Positions 16,042 to 25,327 of a stretch of 64,000 nt of DNA are shown one piece after another. A program made the translations under genes and the position numbers. Below the pieces are notes generated by a model, which was not told where the DNA came from, did not search any database, and was given only the letters and a program-made list of their open reading frames with translations. Within the stretch, counting starts at the first letter, position 1, and every line of letters starts with the position of its first letter. Source of the stretch: Planctomycetota bacterium (GTDB taxonomy: Bacteria; Planctomycetota; B15-G4; SIAN01); assembly GCA_016795285.1 (NCBI GenBank), contig JAEUIC010000029.1:62001-126000 (forward strand), given 5' to 3'.

Positions 16042-18672
16042 TCACGAGCTGCGGCGGCGCACCGGTCCGCGCACGGCGGGCGCGTTCCACGGATCGTCGG
16101 GCCACGAGTGGCGCGGGTAGCGGGCGCGCAGCTCGCCGCGGATCTTCGGGTAGACGCTGTTCCAGAAGCTCGCCAAGTCCTGCGTCACTTGCTGCGGGCG
16201 GTGGTTCGGCGCCAGCAGGTGGAGCACGACGGCAACGCGACCGTTCGCGAGGCGCGGCGTCTCGCCCCACCCGAAGAGCTCCTGCAGGCGCGCCGCCAGG
16301 ATCGGCGGCCCCTCGCTCGGGTAGTCGAGGCGGATCGCGCTGCCGCTCGGCACGACCAGTCGCTCCGGCGCGTGCTGCTCGACGGCGCGGGCGAGTCGCG
16401 CGCCGAGCTTGCCACGCAACAGCTCGAGCAGCGGGAGGCGCTGCAGCTCGGCGAAGCTCTTCGAGCCGGCGCAGAGTTCGGGCAGCCAGTCGCGCCAGAA
16501 CGGCTCGTCGAAGCGCGGCAGTTCCAGTTCCGGCATCCACTCGGCGAGGCGGCGCACGCGCAGCAACCACCCCTGCAGCTCCTCGCGCGCGAGGCCGAGC
16601 GCGCGCGCCGGCTCCTGCGCCGCCGCCGCCGCGAGCGCCTGCGCGACCGCGTCGCCGCCGGGATCGGCAGCGGAGAGGCCGAGCTGCTTCTCCTCGATGA
16701 CGAGATCCCCGCAGCGCGTCACGCGCCGCGCGACCACGCACTCGCGCTCGCGATCGAAGCGCACCTCGTCGGCGACGGTGACGCCCGCGCTGCCGAGCAG
16801 CGGGTCGTCGAGCCACTCGCGCTCCACCGCGCTCGCCCGCCGGACGCGCGCCTCGTCGCTCTTGCTGTCGTCGAGGTCGATGGCCACGAACAGGTCGGCG
16901 CGCCGCACCGCGCTCTCTTCCGCCAGACGCACGCCGCGACCGCCGGTCAACAGCGCGCGCGGCGAGCCCGCCTCGCGCCGCTTCGCCAGCCGATCGGCCC
17001 ACGCGACGAAGAGGGCGCGGCGCAGCGCGCGGTCGGGATCGCGCTCGAGGTCGGGCCGCTCGGGTGAGCGGCGGGCCGGCTCGGCGCTCGTCCGCAGGGC
17101 GCGCAGCAGCTGGTCGGCGGCGCGGCGCACGAGGTCGGCGCGGCCGCGCTCGAGGTCGCCGCACTCGAAGCGGCTGATGCCGCGCGCGAAGTGCTCCTCG
17201 AGCGCGGCAACGCGGTCGACGACATCGGAGTCGCTCTCGTGCAGCGCCGGCTGGCGCGGGTCGCGGTGGAACGGCTCGCGTTCGGCCAGCAGCGCGGCGG
17301 CCAGCGCGGCGCGCGGCGCGACGCAGAGCCGCTCGCCCTCGACGAGGAGGCGCGCCAGGCGCGGCGCGGCGGGCAGCTGCGCCATGCGGCGGCCGATGGC
17401 GGTGAGCGCGCCGCGTTGCGTGGCGCCCAGCCGCTCGAGTTGCGCCAGCGCGTGGTCGAGCGCGACGTGCGGCGGCGGCGCGAAGAAGGGGAAGCGTTCG
17501 AGGTCGCGCTCGCCGAAGGAGAGGAGCTGCAGCGCGAGGCCGGCGAGGTCGACGCGCGCGATCTCGGGCGTCTCGTGGTCGGGGAGCCCGCGGTGGTCGA
17601 GCGCGCTCCAGAGGCGGATGCAGCGGCCCGGCGCCACGCGACCGGCGCGCCCGCGCCGCTGCTCCGCGGAGGCTTGCGAGACACGGCCGAGCTCGAGGCG
17701 ATCGAGGCCGGTGGCGGGATCGAGCTGCAGGCGGCGCACGAGGCCGCTGTCGACGACGCTCGTCACGCGCGGCAGCGTGACCGACGTCTCGGCGACGTTG
17801 GTGGCCAAGATCACGCGCCGCGAGCCGCCCGGCCGCAGCGCCGCGTCCTGCCGCTCGGCCGAGAGTTCGCCATGCAGCTCGATCGTCTCGATCGCGCGCG
17901 CGGCGAGCTCCGGCTGCAGCACGCGCGCGCAGCGAGCGATCTCGCCGCGTCCCGGCAGGAAGACCAGCACGTCGCCGCCTGCGCCACCCTCGCCGCTGCC
18001 ATCGGCGCGATCGCCGCCGTCGCGCAACGCCTCGCGCACCGCCGCGGCCACCGCCTCCTCGAGGCGATCGTCGCGCTTCATCGGCCGCCACTCGAGGGTG
18101 ACCGGAAAGGTGCGGCCCGGCACGTCCTGCAGCGGCGCGCCGCCGTCGCCATCGCCGAGGAAGCGGACGATCGGCTCGGCATCGAGCGTTGCCGACATCA
18201 CGACCAGCTTGAGATCGGGGCGCGCGTCGCGGCGCACCTTGGTCGCGAGCGCCAGCGCGAGGTCGGCGTCGAGGCTCCTCTCGTGGAACTCGTCGAAGAC
18301 GATCAGGCCGACCTGCTCGAGGAAGGGATCGTCCTGCAGCATCCGCAGCACGATTCCCTCGGTCACCACCAGGAGCTGCGTGCGCGGCCCCGCGCACCGC
18401 TCGAGTCGCACCTGGTAGCCGACCTCCTCGCCGAGCGTCGCGCCGAGCTCCTCCGCGATGCGCCGCGCCGCCGCGCGCGCCGCGATGCGCCGCGGCTCGA
18501 GCAGCAGGAGTTGCTTCCCCCCGGCGAGCCCCGCCTGCAACAGCGCCGGCGCCACCCGCGTCGTCTTCCCCGCGCCCGTCTCCGCGCGCACCACCGCGAC
18601 CCCGCGCGCCCGCACCGCCGCGACGATGGCCGCGAGGTGGTCGTCGATCGGGAGCGGGAGGGGTGGAGCCAT
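16042..18672 (-). CDS. hrpB: ATP-dependent helicase HrpB (DEAH family)
   Basis: 876 residues from ATG 18672 (a GTG lies four codons earlier). An RNA helicase-like enzyme of the DEAH/RHA class in the cytoplasm; its role in most bacteria is unclear. Walker A is TGAGKT at 32-37, motif II is FDEFHER, motif III is SATLDA, and the second RecA domain has VILATNVAETSVTLP and QRRGRAGR. The HA2/ratchet region follows, and then the HrpB-specific C-terminus with LDYPSEGPPILAARLQELFGWGETPRLANG and VVLHLLAPNHRPQQVTQDLASFW. Length is slightly above the usual 810-840. No Shine-Dalgarno is seen; TAACGT ten bases upstream suggests a leaderless mRNA. Confidence 0.92.
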   Translation of the reverse strand: MAPPLPLPIDDHLAAIVAAVRARGVAVVRAETGAGKTTRVAPALLQAGLAGGKQLLLLEPRRIAARAAARRIAEELGATLGEEVGYQVRLERCAGPRTQLLVVTEGIVLRMLQDDPFLEQVGLIVFDEFHERSLDADLALALATKVRRDARPDLKLVVMSATLDAEPIVRFLGDGDGGAPLQDVPGRTFPVTLEWRPMKRDDRLEEAVAAAVREALRDGGDRADGSGEGGAGGDVLVFLPGRGEIARCARVLQPELAARAIETIELHGELSAERQDAALRPGGSRRVILATNVAETSVTLPRVTSVVDSGLVRRLQLDPATGLDRLELGRVSQASAEQRRGRAGRVAPGRCIRLWSALDHRGLPDHETPEIARVDLAGLALQLLSFGERDLERFPFFAPPPHVALDHALAQLERLGATQRGALTAIGRRMAQLPAAPRLARLLVEGERLCVAPRAALAAALLAEREPFHRDPRQPALHESDSDVVDRVAALEEHFARGISRFECGDLERGRADLVRRAADQLLRALRTSAEPARRSPERPDLERDPDRALRRALFVAWADRLAKRREAGSPRALLTGGRGVRLAEESAVRRADLFVAIDLDDSKSDEARVRRASAVEREWLDDPLLGSAGVTVADEVRFDRERECVVARRVTRCGDLVIEEKQLGLSAADPGGDAVAQALAAAAAQEPARALGLAREELQGWLLRVRRLAEWMPELELPRFDEPFWRDWLPELCAGSKSFAELQRLPLLELLRGKLGARLARAVEQHAPERLVVPSGSAIRLDYPSEGPPILAARLQELFGWGETPRLANGRVAVVLHLLAPNHRPQQVTQDLASFWNSVYPKIRGELRARYPRHSWPDDPWNAPAVRGPVRRRSS

Positions 18673-18682
18673 CGGTCGCGCC

Positions 18683-18688
18683 ACGTTA
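18683..18688 (-). promoter_or_regulatory. TAACGT -10 box before hrpB (leaderless type)
   Basis: TAACGT lies ten bases before ATG 18672 with no Shine-Dalgarno between. It is back to back with the FKBP promoter candidate at 18704. Confidence 0.45.
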
Positions 18689-18703
18689 GAGCGACGCCCC
18701 GCG

Positions 18704-18709
18704 TATGCT
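18704..18709 (+). promoter_or_regulatory. TATGCT -10 box of the FKBP gene
   Basis: TATGCT lies 48 bases before the GTG start at 18757, giving a leader of about 40 bases that includes GGAG. No clear -35. Confidence 0.4.
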
Positions 18710-18756
18710 CCCGCGCCTCGCGGTCCCAGACGGGACCGGACTCATCGGAGCACTTC

Positions 18757-19932
18757 GTGTCCCTCCTCTCTTCGCTGCTCGCGGCGGCGCTCGGCGCACC
18801 GCAGGGCATCCCGACCCAGATCCCGGCCGACGTCGGCCCCGTCCAGAAGACGGCGAGCGGCCTGCAGTACAGCGTGCTGAAGGCGGGCCAGCCGGGCGAT
18901 CGGCCGAAGTTCGGCGACCTGGTGACCTGCCACTACACCGGCTGGAACGTCGACGGCTCGGTGTTCGATTCGTCGCGCAACTCGCCGAAGCCGACCGAGT
19001 TCACCATCGGCGACGTGATCGAGGGGTGGAACGAAGCGCTGCAGGAGATGACGCCGGGCGCGCACTGGAAGCTGACGATCCCGGCCGAGCTCGGCTACGG
19101 GGAGCGCGGCAGCCCGCCGAAGATCAAGCCGGGCGCGACGCTGATCTTCGAGGTCGAGCTGATCTCGTTCGCGAAGGGCCCCGACCTGCCGCCCTTCCGT
19201 CCCGCCGATCCGGCGAAGCAGGTGAAGCTCGACTCGGGCCTCGTCTACGAGCCACTCAAGGAGGGCGACGGCACCAAGGCGGCGGCCGACGACATCATCG
19301 AGCTCAAGTTCGCGATCTGGAACACGACCGGTCGCCTGCTCGAGTGCACCGAGAAGAGCAAGCACCTCTTCCGCGGCAAGGCGGCCGAGATGCCGTTCCG
19401 CGTGCTGCAGCTCGCGCCGCAGTACATGACGGTCGGCGCGCGCTACCGCTTCGAGGTGCCGGCCGACTTGGCGCAGCGCCTCCCGTGGTACGGCACCACC
19501 TTCCTGCCGCTCGGCGCGTCGACGGTGTGGGAGGTCGAGCTCACCGGCATCAAGCAGCCGCCGAAGTTCGTGAAGCCCGATCCGGCCAAGCAGGTGACGA
19601 CCGCGTCGGGCCTCAAGTACGAGATCGTGAAGGAGGGGAGCGGCGCGCAGGCGCAGGTGAACCAGAAGGCGACCGTCGTCTACAGCGGCTGGCTCGCCGA
19701 CGGGACGCTCTTCGACTCGTCGAAGCTCGGCAACGGGACGGCGACCTTCGACCTCAGGCCGGGTTCGTTGATCCAGGGTTGGATCGAGGGGATCCCGCTG
19801 ATGAAGGAGGGGGCGCTCTACCGCTTCGAGATCCCCGCCAACCTCGGCTACGGCGCGCGCGGCCGCGCCCCGAAGATCCCGCCGAACTCGACGCTGGTCT
19901 TCGAGATCGAGCTGGTGAAGGCGGGCGGGTGA
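18757..19932 (+). CDS. Secreted FKBP-type peptidyl-prolyl isomerase with three tandem domains
   Basis: 391 residues from GTG 18757, with GGAG six bases upstream, which settles the start. A short signal peptide (MSLLSSLLAAALGAPQ) precedes three FKBP modules. The first (about 25-145) and third (about 275-391) have the full pattern: GLQYSVLKAG / GLKYEIVKEG, YTGW / YSGWLADGTLFDSS, the IEGW / IQGW ligand-site Trp, and GYGERGSPPKI / GYGARGRAPKIPP. The middle module (about 150-265) keeps the fold outline but lacks these residues (LKFAIWNTTGRLLECT, PWYG), so it is probably inactive and structural. It would catalyse proline isomerisation during folding of exported proteins. Divergent from hrpB and convergent with the SLC13 transporter. 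Confidence 0.9.
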   Translation: MSLLSSLLAAALGAPQGIPTQIPADVGPVQKTASGLQYSVLKAGQPGDRPKFGDLVTCHYTGWNVDGSVFDSSRNSPKPTEFTIGDVIEGWNEALQEMTPGAHWKLTIPAELGYGERGSPPKIKPGATLIFEVELISFAKGPDLPPFRPADPAKQVKLDSGLVYEPLKEGDGTKAAADDIIELKFAIWNTTGRLLECTEKSKHLFRGKAAEMPFRVLQLAPQYMTVGARYRFEVPADLAQRLPWYGTTFLPLGASTVWEVELTGIKQPPKFVKPDPAKQVTTASGLKYEIVKEGSGAQAQVNQKATVVYSGWLADGTLFDSSKLGNGTATFDLRPGSLIQGWIEGIPLMKEGALYRFEIPANLGYGARGRAPKIPPNSTLVFEIELVKAGG

Positions 19933-19938
19933 CCTCTG

Positions 19939-19962
19939 GCGGTCGCCGACGACGGCGACCGC
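19939..19962 (+). terminator. Hairpin after the FKBP gene
   Basis: A perfect 10-bp stem (GCGGTCGCCG / CGGCGACCGC) with loop ACGA, seven bases past the stop codon. There is no U-tract. Confidence 0.5.
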
Positions 19963-19971
19963 GCAACACGA

Positions 19972-20007
19972 CTCGCAGCTGAACTCGCCGCTGAACTCGC
20001 AGATGAA
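19972..20007. repeat. Three tandem 12-bp units between convergent genes
   Basis: CTCGCAGCTGAA, CTCGCCGCTGAA and CTCGCAGATGAA follow each other directly. The 12-bp unit length recurs at 28442-28477 and inside two genes. Confidence 0.6.
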
Positions 20008-20011
20008 GCCG

Positions 20012-20046
20012 CGCGGCCGCGATCGGAGACCCCGGTCGCGGCCGCG
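20012..20046. terminator. Strong 15-bp hairpin between FKBP and SLC13 genes
   Basis: The arms CGCGGCCGCGATCGG and CCGGTCGCGGCCGCG pair over 15 positions (one G-U) around the loop AGACC. It lies between convergent genes, so it probably ends transcription from both sides, though no U-run follows. Confidence 0.6.
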
Positions 20047-20061
20047 GTCGTTCCGGCCCGC

Positions 20062-21879
20062 TCAGAGCGGATAGAGCAGCCAGAGCCCGAACGACGCGAC
20101 CAGCCAGGTCAGCAGCGCGATCGGGATGCCGAAGCGCAGGTAGTCGCCGTACTTGTAGGCGCCCGGCCCCATCACCATCAGGTTGACCTGGTGGCCCATC
20201 GGGCAGGTGAAGGCGTTGCTGCCGCCGAAGGCGATCGCCAGCACGTAGGGCGTCGGATCGGGGCTGCCCATGAGGCGCGACGCCTCGATCGCGATCGGCG
20301 TGAGCAGCACCACCAGCGCGTAGGGCGCGATGAACTGGTGGAGCAGCGTGGTGAGCAGCCCGAAGCCGCACATCACCGCGGCCGGCCCGATCCCGCGCAG
20401 CGCGCCGACCATCCCCTCGGCGCACAGGCGCGCGAGCTGCGTCGACTCGGTCGCGACGCCGAGCGCCAGCGCGCCGACCACGAAGACGAGGATCGTCCAG
20501 TCGATCGAGCGGTAGGCGCGGCGCGCGGTCAGGCAGCCGGTCACCACCATCGCGATCGCGCCGCCGAGCGACACGAGCGGCAGCGGCAGCATCTTCTTCA
20601 CGTTCGGCAGGAGCGTCTCGAAGGTCGAGCTGGCGATGAAGCAGGCGATCACCGCCGCCAGCACCAGCAGCGCGCGGCGCGCATGCTGGCGCAGCACGAG
20701 GTGCTTGTGCTCGCCGGTCAGCAAGTAGAAGTCGGTCGACTGCCGCAGCTTCGGGATCGACTGCTCCTTGCCGCAGACCAGCAGCAGGTCGCCCGGCTCG
20801 AGCGCCAGCTCCGAGGCGCGCTCGCGGATGTGGTGCCCCTCGCGCAGCACGGCCACCACGTTGCAGTCGTAGTCGCGCTGCATGTGGAGATCGGCGATGC
20901 GCCGCCCGCGGATCTGCGCGCGCGGCGACACGGCGAGCTCGATGAAGTTCATCGAGGCGGGGTCGAAGCGCTGGTTGCCGACCATCTTGAGCGCGAGCGT
21001 CGCCTGGAAGTCGGTGAGCTGCTGCACGTCGCCCTGCAGCACGATCACGTCGCCCTTCTTCAGCGTGCCGCCGATGAAGGGCGGCCAGTGGGTCCGCTCG
21101 TCGCGCACGAAGAAGAGCAGCTTCGGCCCCTTGCCGGCCGGGAACGCCTCGGCGTACGGCTTGTCGAGCAGCGGCGAGCTCGGCCCGATGACCAGCTCGG
21201 TCACGTACTCGCGCGGCGCCACCGCCGCCAGCGCCGCCGACACCGAGCTGCGCGCGCGCAGGAGCTTCGGCGCGAAGAGCACGAGGTAGGCGATGCCGAC
21301 CGCGTTCACCGCCAGCGCGATGGGCGTCATCGTGAACATGCCGAGCGGCGCCGCGCCCGCCTTCTCCGCCGCGCCCGAGACGAACAGGTTGATGGAGGTG
21401 CCGACCAGCGTCAGCGTGCCGCCGAGCAGCGCCGAGAAGGCGACCGGCATCAGCAGCCGGCTCGGCGCCACGTCGAGCTCGCGCGCCAGCTGCAGCGTGA
21501 TCGGCAGCAGGACCAGCACGACCGCCGTGTCGCTGACGAAGCCGGAGAGCAGCGCGCCGAGCGTGCAGAGCAGCCAGAGCCCGCGCGTCGCCGACCCCTT
21601 GCTGAAGCGCAGCGTCGCGCGCGCCACGAACTCGAGCGCGCCGGTGCGCGTCAGCCCCTCGGCGATGACGTAGAGGCCGGCCAGCGTGACGATGGTCGAG
21701 TCGCTGAAGCCGGAGAGCGCCGCCTTGACGTCGACGATGCCGGGAGCGACCAGCGCCGCAATCAGGCCGATGCCGATCACGTCGATCGTCACCTTCCCCG
21801 AGATCAGCAGGATCAACGACGCGACCGTGACGAGGCCGACGTAGAGCTGCGGACCGTGCTCGTGGAGGAAGGCGCTCAT
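20062..21879 (-). CDS. SLC13/DASS-type permease with two RCK_C (TrkA-C) domains
   Basis: 605 residues. An inner-membrane transporter of the SLC13-like ion-transporter superfamily, likely for anions such as sulfate or dicarboxylates. N-terminal helices include GFSDSTIVTLAGLYVIAEGL and GFVSDTAVVLVLLPI, then the transport signature GGTLTLVGTSINLFVSG. Residues of about 205-375 form two soluble RCK_C domains (LTDF.., PRAQIRGRRIADL, LALEPGDLLLVCGKE) that usually gate by ligand binding. The second half of the helices ends with GGSNAFTCPMGHQVNLMVMGPG, the mirror-image substrate site. Length and order fit the TrkA-C-containing family. TACCAT lies 11 bases before the ATG with no Shine-Dalgarno. The substrate is not known. 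Confidence 0.86.
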   Translation of the reverse strand: MSAFLHEHGPQLYVGLVTVASLILLISGKVTIDVIGIGLIAALVAPGIVDVKAALSGFSDSTIVTLAGLYVIAEGLTRTGALEFVARATLRFSKGSATRGLWLLCTLGALLSGFVSDTAVVLVLLPITLQLARELDVAPSRLLMPVAFSALLGGTLTLVGTSINLFVSGAAEKAGAAPLGMFTMTPIALAVNAVGIAYLVLFAPKLLRARSSVSAALAAVAPREYVTELVIGPSSPLLDKPYAEAFPAGKGPKLLFFVRDERTHWPPFIGGTLKKGDVIVLQGDVQQLTDFQATLALKMVGNQRFDPASMNFIELAVSPRAQIRGRRIADLHMQRDYDCNVVAVLREGHHIRERASELALEPGDLLLVCGKEQSIPKLRQSTDFYLLTGEHKHLVLRQHARRALLVLAAVIACFIASSTFETLLPNVKKMLPLPLVSLGGAIAMVVTGCLTARRAYRSIDWTILVFVVGALALGVATESTQLARLCAEGMVGALRGIGPAAVMCGFGLLTTLLHQFIAPYALVVLLTPIAIEASRLMGSPDPTPYVLAIAFGGSNAFTCPMGHQVNLMVMGPGAYKYGDYLRFGIPIALLTWLVASFGLWLLYPL

Positions 21880-21890
21880 CGCGGCGCGAG

Positions 21891-21896
21891 ATGGTA
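21891..21896 (-). promoter_or_regulatory. TACCAT -10 box before the SLC13 gene (leaderless type)
   Basis: TACCAT with an 11-base spacer to ATG 21879 and no Shine-Dalgarno. It is divergent from the TATGGT box of the rlmI-like gene. Confidence 0.5.
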
Positions 21897-21940
21897 GCGA
21901 GGGTGGACGTCAGCGCAGGTCGCCGCGTCCGCTCCGCCGC

Positions 21941-21946
21941 TATGGT
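21941..21946 (+). promoter_or_regulatory. TATGGT -10 box before the rlmI-like gene (leaderless type)
   Basis: TATGGT with an 8-base spacer (GCCGCGCC) to ATG 21955. The metallopeptidase gene at 27273 has the close counterpart TAGAGT with the spacer GCCGCACC. Confidence 0.5.
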
Positions 21947-21954
21947 GCCGCGCC

Positions 21955-23142
21955 ATGAACGTGCCTCGCAGCTCCGCCGCGCGCCTCACGCAGGGGATCG
22001 AGCCGGCGATCCGCGCCGGCCATCCGTGGGTCTTCGCCGACGCGCTGCGGATGCCGGCCGGCGTCGCCGACGGCGAGGTGATCGAGCTGCACGATCGCGA
22101 CGGCCGCTTCCTCGCGCGCGGCACCGCCGAGCCGAAGAGCCCGCTCGCGTTCCGCGTCTGGACGCTCGATCGCGAGGAGAGAGTCGACGGCGCGCTGGTC
22201 GAGCGGCGCTTCTCCGCCGCGCTGCAGCTGCGCCGCGAGCTGCTCCGCCCCGACGTCACTGGCTTCCGCGTTTGCCACGGCGAGAACGACGCGCTCCCCG
22301 GCCTGCAGTGCGATCTCTACGGCGACGTCGCCTCGCTGCGCACCGACGGCGCGCTCGGCGTCGCGTGGGAGGAGCGGTTCGTCGCCGCGGTCGAGCGCCA
22401 CCTCGCGCCGCGCGCCATCGTGGTCCGCAATCCGCAGCAGCAGGAGGGCGAGGCGCGCGTCGTCCGCGGGCGGCTGGCCGACGGGCTGGCGGGCGAGGTG
22501 ACCATCGTCGAGCACGGCCGCAAGTTCCACGTCGACGTGCTGCACGGGCAGAAGACCGGCTTCTTCCTCGACCAGCGGGAGAACCGCGACCGCGTGGCGC
22601 AGCTCGCGCGCGGCCGGCGCGTGATCAACCTCTTCAGCTACACGGGCGGCTTCTCGGTGGCGGCGGCGCAAGGTGGCGCGACGCGCGTCACCACCGTCGA
22701 CCTCGCCGCCCCCGCCGTCGAGACGGCGCGCCGCAACTTCGCGCTGAACGGCCTCGATCCCGCCGCGCACGAGTTCCTCGCGGTCGACGCGTTCGACGTG
22801 CTGGCGGAGCTCGCCGCCGCGCCGCCCCGCTTCGACCTGATCGTGCTCGATCCGCCGAGCTTCGCCCACAGCAAGAAGACGGTGCCGCGCGCGCAGAAGG
22901 CGTACGAGAAGCTGAACGAGCTGGCGCTGAAGGCGCTGCCGAGCGGCGGCTGGCTCGCCACCGCGAGCTGCTCGTCGCACGTGCGCGAGCACGACTTCCT
23001 GTCGCTGCTCGCCACCGCGGCGGCGCGCGCGGGCCGTCGCGTGACGATCGCCTCGATCGCCGGCGCTGCGCCCGATCACCCGGCGCGGCTCGGATTCCCC
23101 GAAGGGCGCTACCTCAAGTTCGTGCTGCTGCGCGCGGAGTGA
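21955..23142 (+). CDS. rlmI: RlmI-like class I SAM methyltransferase (23S rRNA m5C)
   Basis: 395 residues, the usual length of RlmI, which methylates C1962 in 23S rRNA. An N-terminal PUA domain (about 1-75) contains the typical GHPWVFADAL and ADGEVIELHDRDGRFLARGT. A small EEHAD-like central domain follows (FFLDQRENRDRV is the hallmark segment), then the Rossmann core with NLFSYTGGFSVAAAQGGA as the SAM-binding loop, the catalytic motif VLDPPSF, and TASCSSHV with the second Cys. All key elements are intact. It is a single gene, divergent from the SLC13 gene, with a TATGGT box 8 bases before the ATG. The precise target base is inferred from the family. Confidence 0.87.
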   Translation: MNVPRSSAARLTQGIEPAIRAGHPWVFADALRMPAGVADGEVIELHDRDGRFLARGTAEPKSPLAFRVWTLDREERVDGALVERRFSAALQLRRELLRPDVTGFRVCHGENDALPGLQCDLYGDVASLRTDGALGVAWEERFVAAVERHLAPRAIVVRNPQQQEGEARVVRGRLADGLAGEVTIVEHGRKFHVDVLHGQKTGFFLDQRENRDRVAQLARGRRVINLFSYTGGFSVAAAQGGATRVTTVDLAAPAVETARRNFALNGLDPAAHEFLAVDAFDVLAELAAAPPRFDLIVLDPPSFAHSKKTVPRAQKAYEKLNELALKALPSGGWLATASCSSHVREHDFLSLLATAAARAGRRVTIASIAGAAPDHPARLGFPEGRYLKFVLLRAE

Positions 23143-23466
23143 ACGGAACCATCGACTCGCGACCGCGCGCGCCCGTTCGCGGCGCGCCAAGCCCCCCGCA
23201 ATCGAGCAGTCGGACCCGCGGTCGGTGAACGCTGCGCGACGCAACTGGCTCGCGCTCGATGCGCGTGCCACGCCGTCGCGCGCTACGCACTGAAGTGCCA
23301 ATGCGCCGTGGCGATCGAATCCCACTCGCCACTGTTCCACGACTGCGTCCCCCGGACACGACGGCATGGCATCGCCGTTGCATTCGTCTCCTTCGTCGGC
23401 GCGCAGCGGGAAGTGCATTCGCGCACCCGAAGTCATCCGCGCGCCAAGGGAAGTTGGAGAAGTGCC
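23143..23466. other. Intergenic region, no gene seen
   Basis: 324 bases between two genes on the same strand. The second half has slightly more A/T. GGAG at about 23455 is the Shine-Dalgarno of the next gene. I find no RNA gene, clear promoter pair or strong hairpin here. Confidence 0.4.
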
Positions 23467-25254
23467 ATGTCGATCCGGTTGCGATCCCGTTCATTGCCGG
23501 GAAAGGGACTCTTCGCGAGCGCCACGCTTCTGCTGATCGCCTGCGGCGGCAGCAGCACGGGCGGCAACACGATCAAGACCACGTTGAGCGGGACCGCGGC
23601 CGACGGCGCGCCGGTCGCCGCCGCGAGCCTCGTGGTGAAGGACTGGAGCGGAGTGACCGTCGAGACCACCACGCGCGCCGACGGCCGCTACGTCGTCAAT
23701 GCGCGCAAGCTCGCCGGTCCGTTCCTGCTGCGCGTCGATGACGGGCAGGGCAAGCGCTACCACTCGGTCGCCAGCGAGCGCGGGACCGCGAACGTGACGC
23801 TCCTGAGCCAGCTCATCGTCGAGTCGCTCGCCCGCGGCTACGACACTGATCCCGACACCCTGTTCGCCGATCCGACGCTGTTCGCGCCGCCGAGCCGCCA
23901 CGCGATCGACCTGATCGAGGAGCGCTGCCGCGCGATGATCGCGCCGTGGTTGCGCGAGCGCGGCCTCGATCCCGAGACCTTCGACCTGATCACCACGCCG
24001 TTCGTCGCCAACGCGGCCGGCTTCAATGCGTTGCTGGCGCTCTCGGACTACGCCATCAACACGCTCACCATCGACGACGGCGTCAAGTCGCAGGTGAGCT
24101 ATCGCCTGAAGTCGCCCGGCGACCTGCACGGCTTCGTGTCGACGCTGACGACGCCCGACGGCACCTGCTCGACCTGGTCGGAGAGCTGGTTCCCGGTCGG
24201 CGTCGCGAGTCCGCTCGCGACCGCGCTCGACGGCATCGCCGCGACGCTCGCCGAGCTGCGCACGATCGTCAACGCCGGCGGTGCGGAGCTGACCTTCGAC
24301 GAGCTCGTCCCGCTGATCGACCCGTCGTGCCTCGATCACGGCAACGACCAGGAGTTCGTGGCCGCCGAGTTCGCCACGCTGCTGCGCGGCGTCCACGTCG
24401 ACTCGTTCCGCGTGCTGCGAGTGCTGGAGGCCAGCAGCGATGGCACGCTGGTCGATGCCGAGTTCGAGCTGTTCGGCCGCCAGGACGGCCGCGCGCTGCG
24501 CCGCCTGATGCACCAGCGCTTCCTGCAGGACGGCGCCGATGCGCCGTGGCTCTTCGCGGGCGACGGCCAGATCGCCGCGACCTCCGTGCAGTTCGCGCGG
24601 CGCCACCACGCCGAACCGGGCGGCAGCTACTCCTGGAATCTCGTCGACGTCGAGGTGCGCGCCCGTGCGGGCGTCATCGACGAACTGTGGCTGCTGTCGA
24701 ACGACTACCCGCCGCTGTTCGACGAGATCGAGCTGCCGCTGCTCGGCATCCGGTCGGGCGTGCTCGCCCCGACGCCGACCTCGACGCTCCCCTACGACGA
24801 GCTGATCTTCGGCACCAGCGCCGACCCGACCAGCTTCCCGCCGATCGGCACCGAGTTCGACCTGTCGATCGTGCCGACCGGCAGCTCGCTCCCGGTCTCC
24901 TACCACGTGACGGAACGCGGCATCACCACCGAGTCGCTGCAGGTCCTCGCGCCGACCGGCCACGACCTCGCCGACGCGCTGCCGGGCGAGCAGCTCACGG
25001 TGAACTGGAAGCTGCCGACCACCTTCGTGCCGGTCGCCATCACGCTCACCGGCGAGTGCACTAGCCAAGGCGGCACCCATCGCTCCACGATGGGCAGCGA
25101 CGAGCCGCTGGCACCGACCGACACGACCGGCCACCTGTCGTTCCCGACCGAGCACGGCGGGTTCCCGATCGACGGCGCGACCTTCACGCTCGAGATCGTC
25201 GGTGCGAGCGGCGAGCGGTCGATCGTCCAGTGGCACTTCTCCGACTTCAGCTGA
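23467..25254 (+). CDS. Lipoprotein with carboxypeptidase-regulatory-like N-terminal domain, unknown
   Basis: 595 residues from ATG 23467, with GGAG eight bases upstream. A lipobox LLIACGG (Cys about 25) anchors it outside the cytoplasm. Residues of about 35-100 form a carboxypeptidase-regulatory-like sandwich (LSGTAADGAPVAAASLVVKD, TTRADGRYVV). The next 170 residues are helical, and the rest alternates strands with Trp/Tyr-rich turns (SYSWNLVDVEV, VQWHFSDFS at the C-terminus) as in secreted beta-sandwich proteins. Three cysteines in the middle may form a disulfide. No enzymatic motif is seen and I do not recognise the whole protein. It ends in a strong terminator hairpin. Confidence 0.7.
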   Translation: MSIRLRSRSLPGKGLFASATLLLIACGGSSTGGNTIKTTLSGTAADGAPVAAASLVVKDWSGVTVETTTRADGRYVVNARKLAGPFLLRVDDGQGKRYHSVASERGTANVTLLSQLIVESLARGYDTDPDTLFADPTLFAPPSRHAIDLIEERCRAMIAPWLRERGLDPETFDLITTPFVANAAGFNALLALSDYAINTLTIDDGVKSQVSYRLKSPGDLHGFVSTLTTPDGTCSTWSESWFPVGVASPLATALDGIAATLAELRTIVNAGGAELTFDELVPLIDPSCLDHGNDQEFVAAEFATLLRGVHVDSFRVLRVLEASSDGTLVDAEFELFGRQDGRALRRLMHQRFLQDGADAPWLFAGDGQIAATSVQFARRHHAEPGGSYSWNLVDVEVRARAGVIDELWLLSNDYPPLFDEIELPLLGIRSGVLAPTPTSTLPYDELIFGTSADPTSFPPIGTEFDLSIVPTGSSLPVSYHVTERGITTESLQVLAPTGHDLADALPGEQLTVNWKLPTTFVPVAITLTGECTSQGGTHRSTMGSDEPLAPTDTTGHLSFPTEHGGFPIDGATFTLEIVGASGERSIVQWHFSDFS

Positions 25255-25300
25255 GAGAGCTGAGTCCCCACTCGACCGACGTTCCCCGTTCCGCACGGGT

Positions 25301-25327
25301 CCGCTCGCGGGTCACCCCCGCGAGCGG
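25301..25327 (+). terminator. Rho-independent terminator of the lipoprotein gene
   Basis: A perfect 11-bp stem (CCGCTCGCGGG / CCCGCGAGCGG) with loop TCACC, followed by GCCTTTCGC on the plus strand. The loop holds the stop codon of the convergent gene, so the hairpin overlaps that gene's 3' end. Confidence 0.72.
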
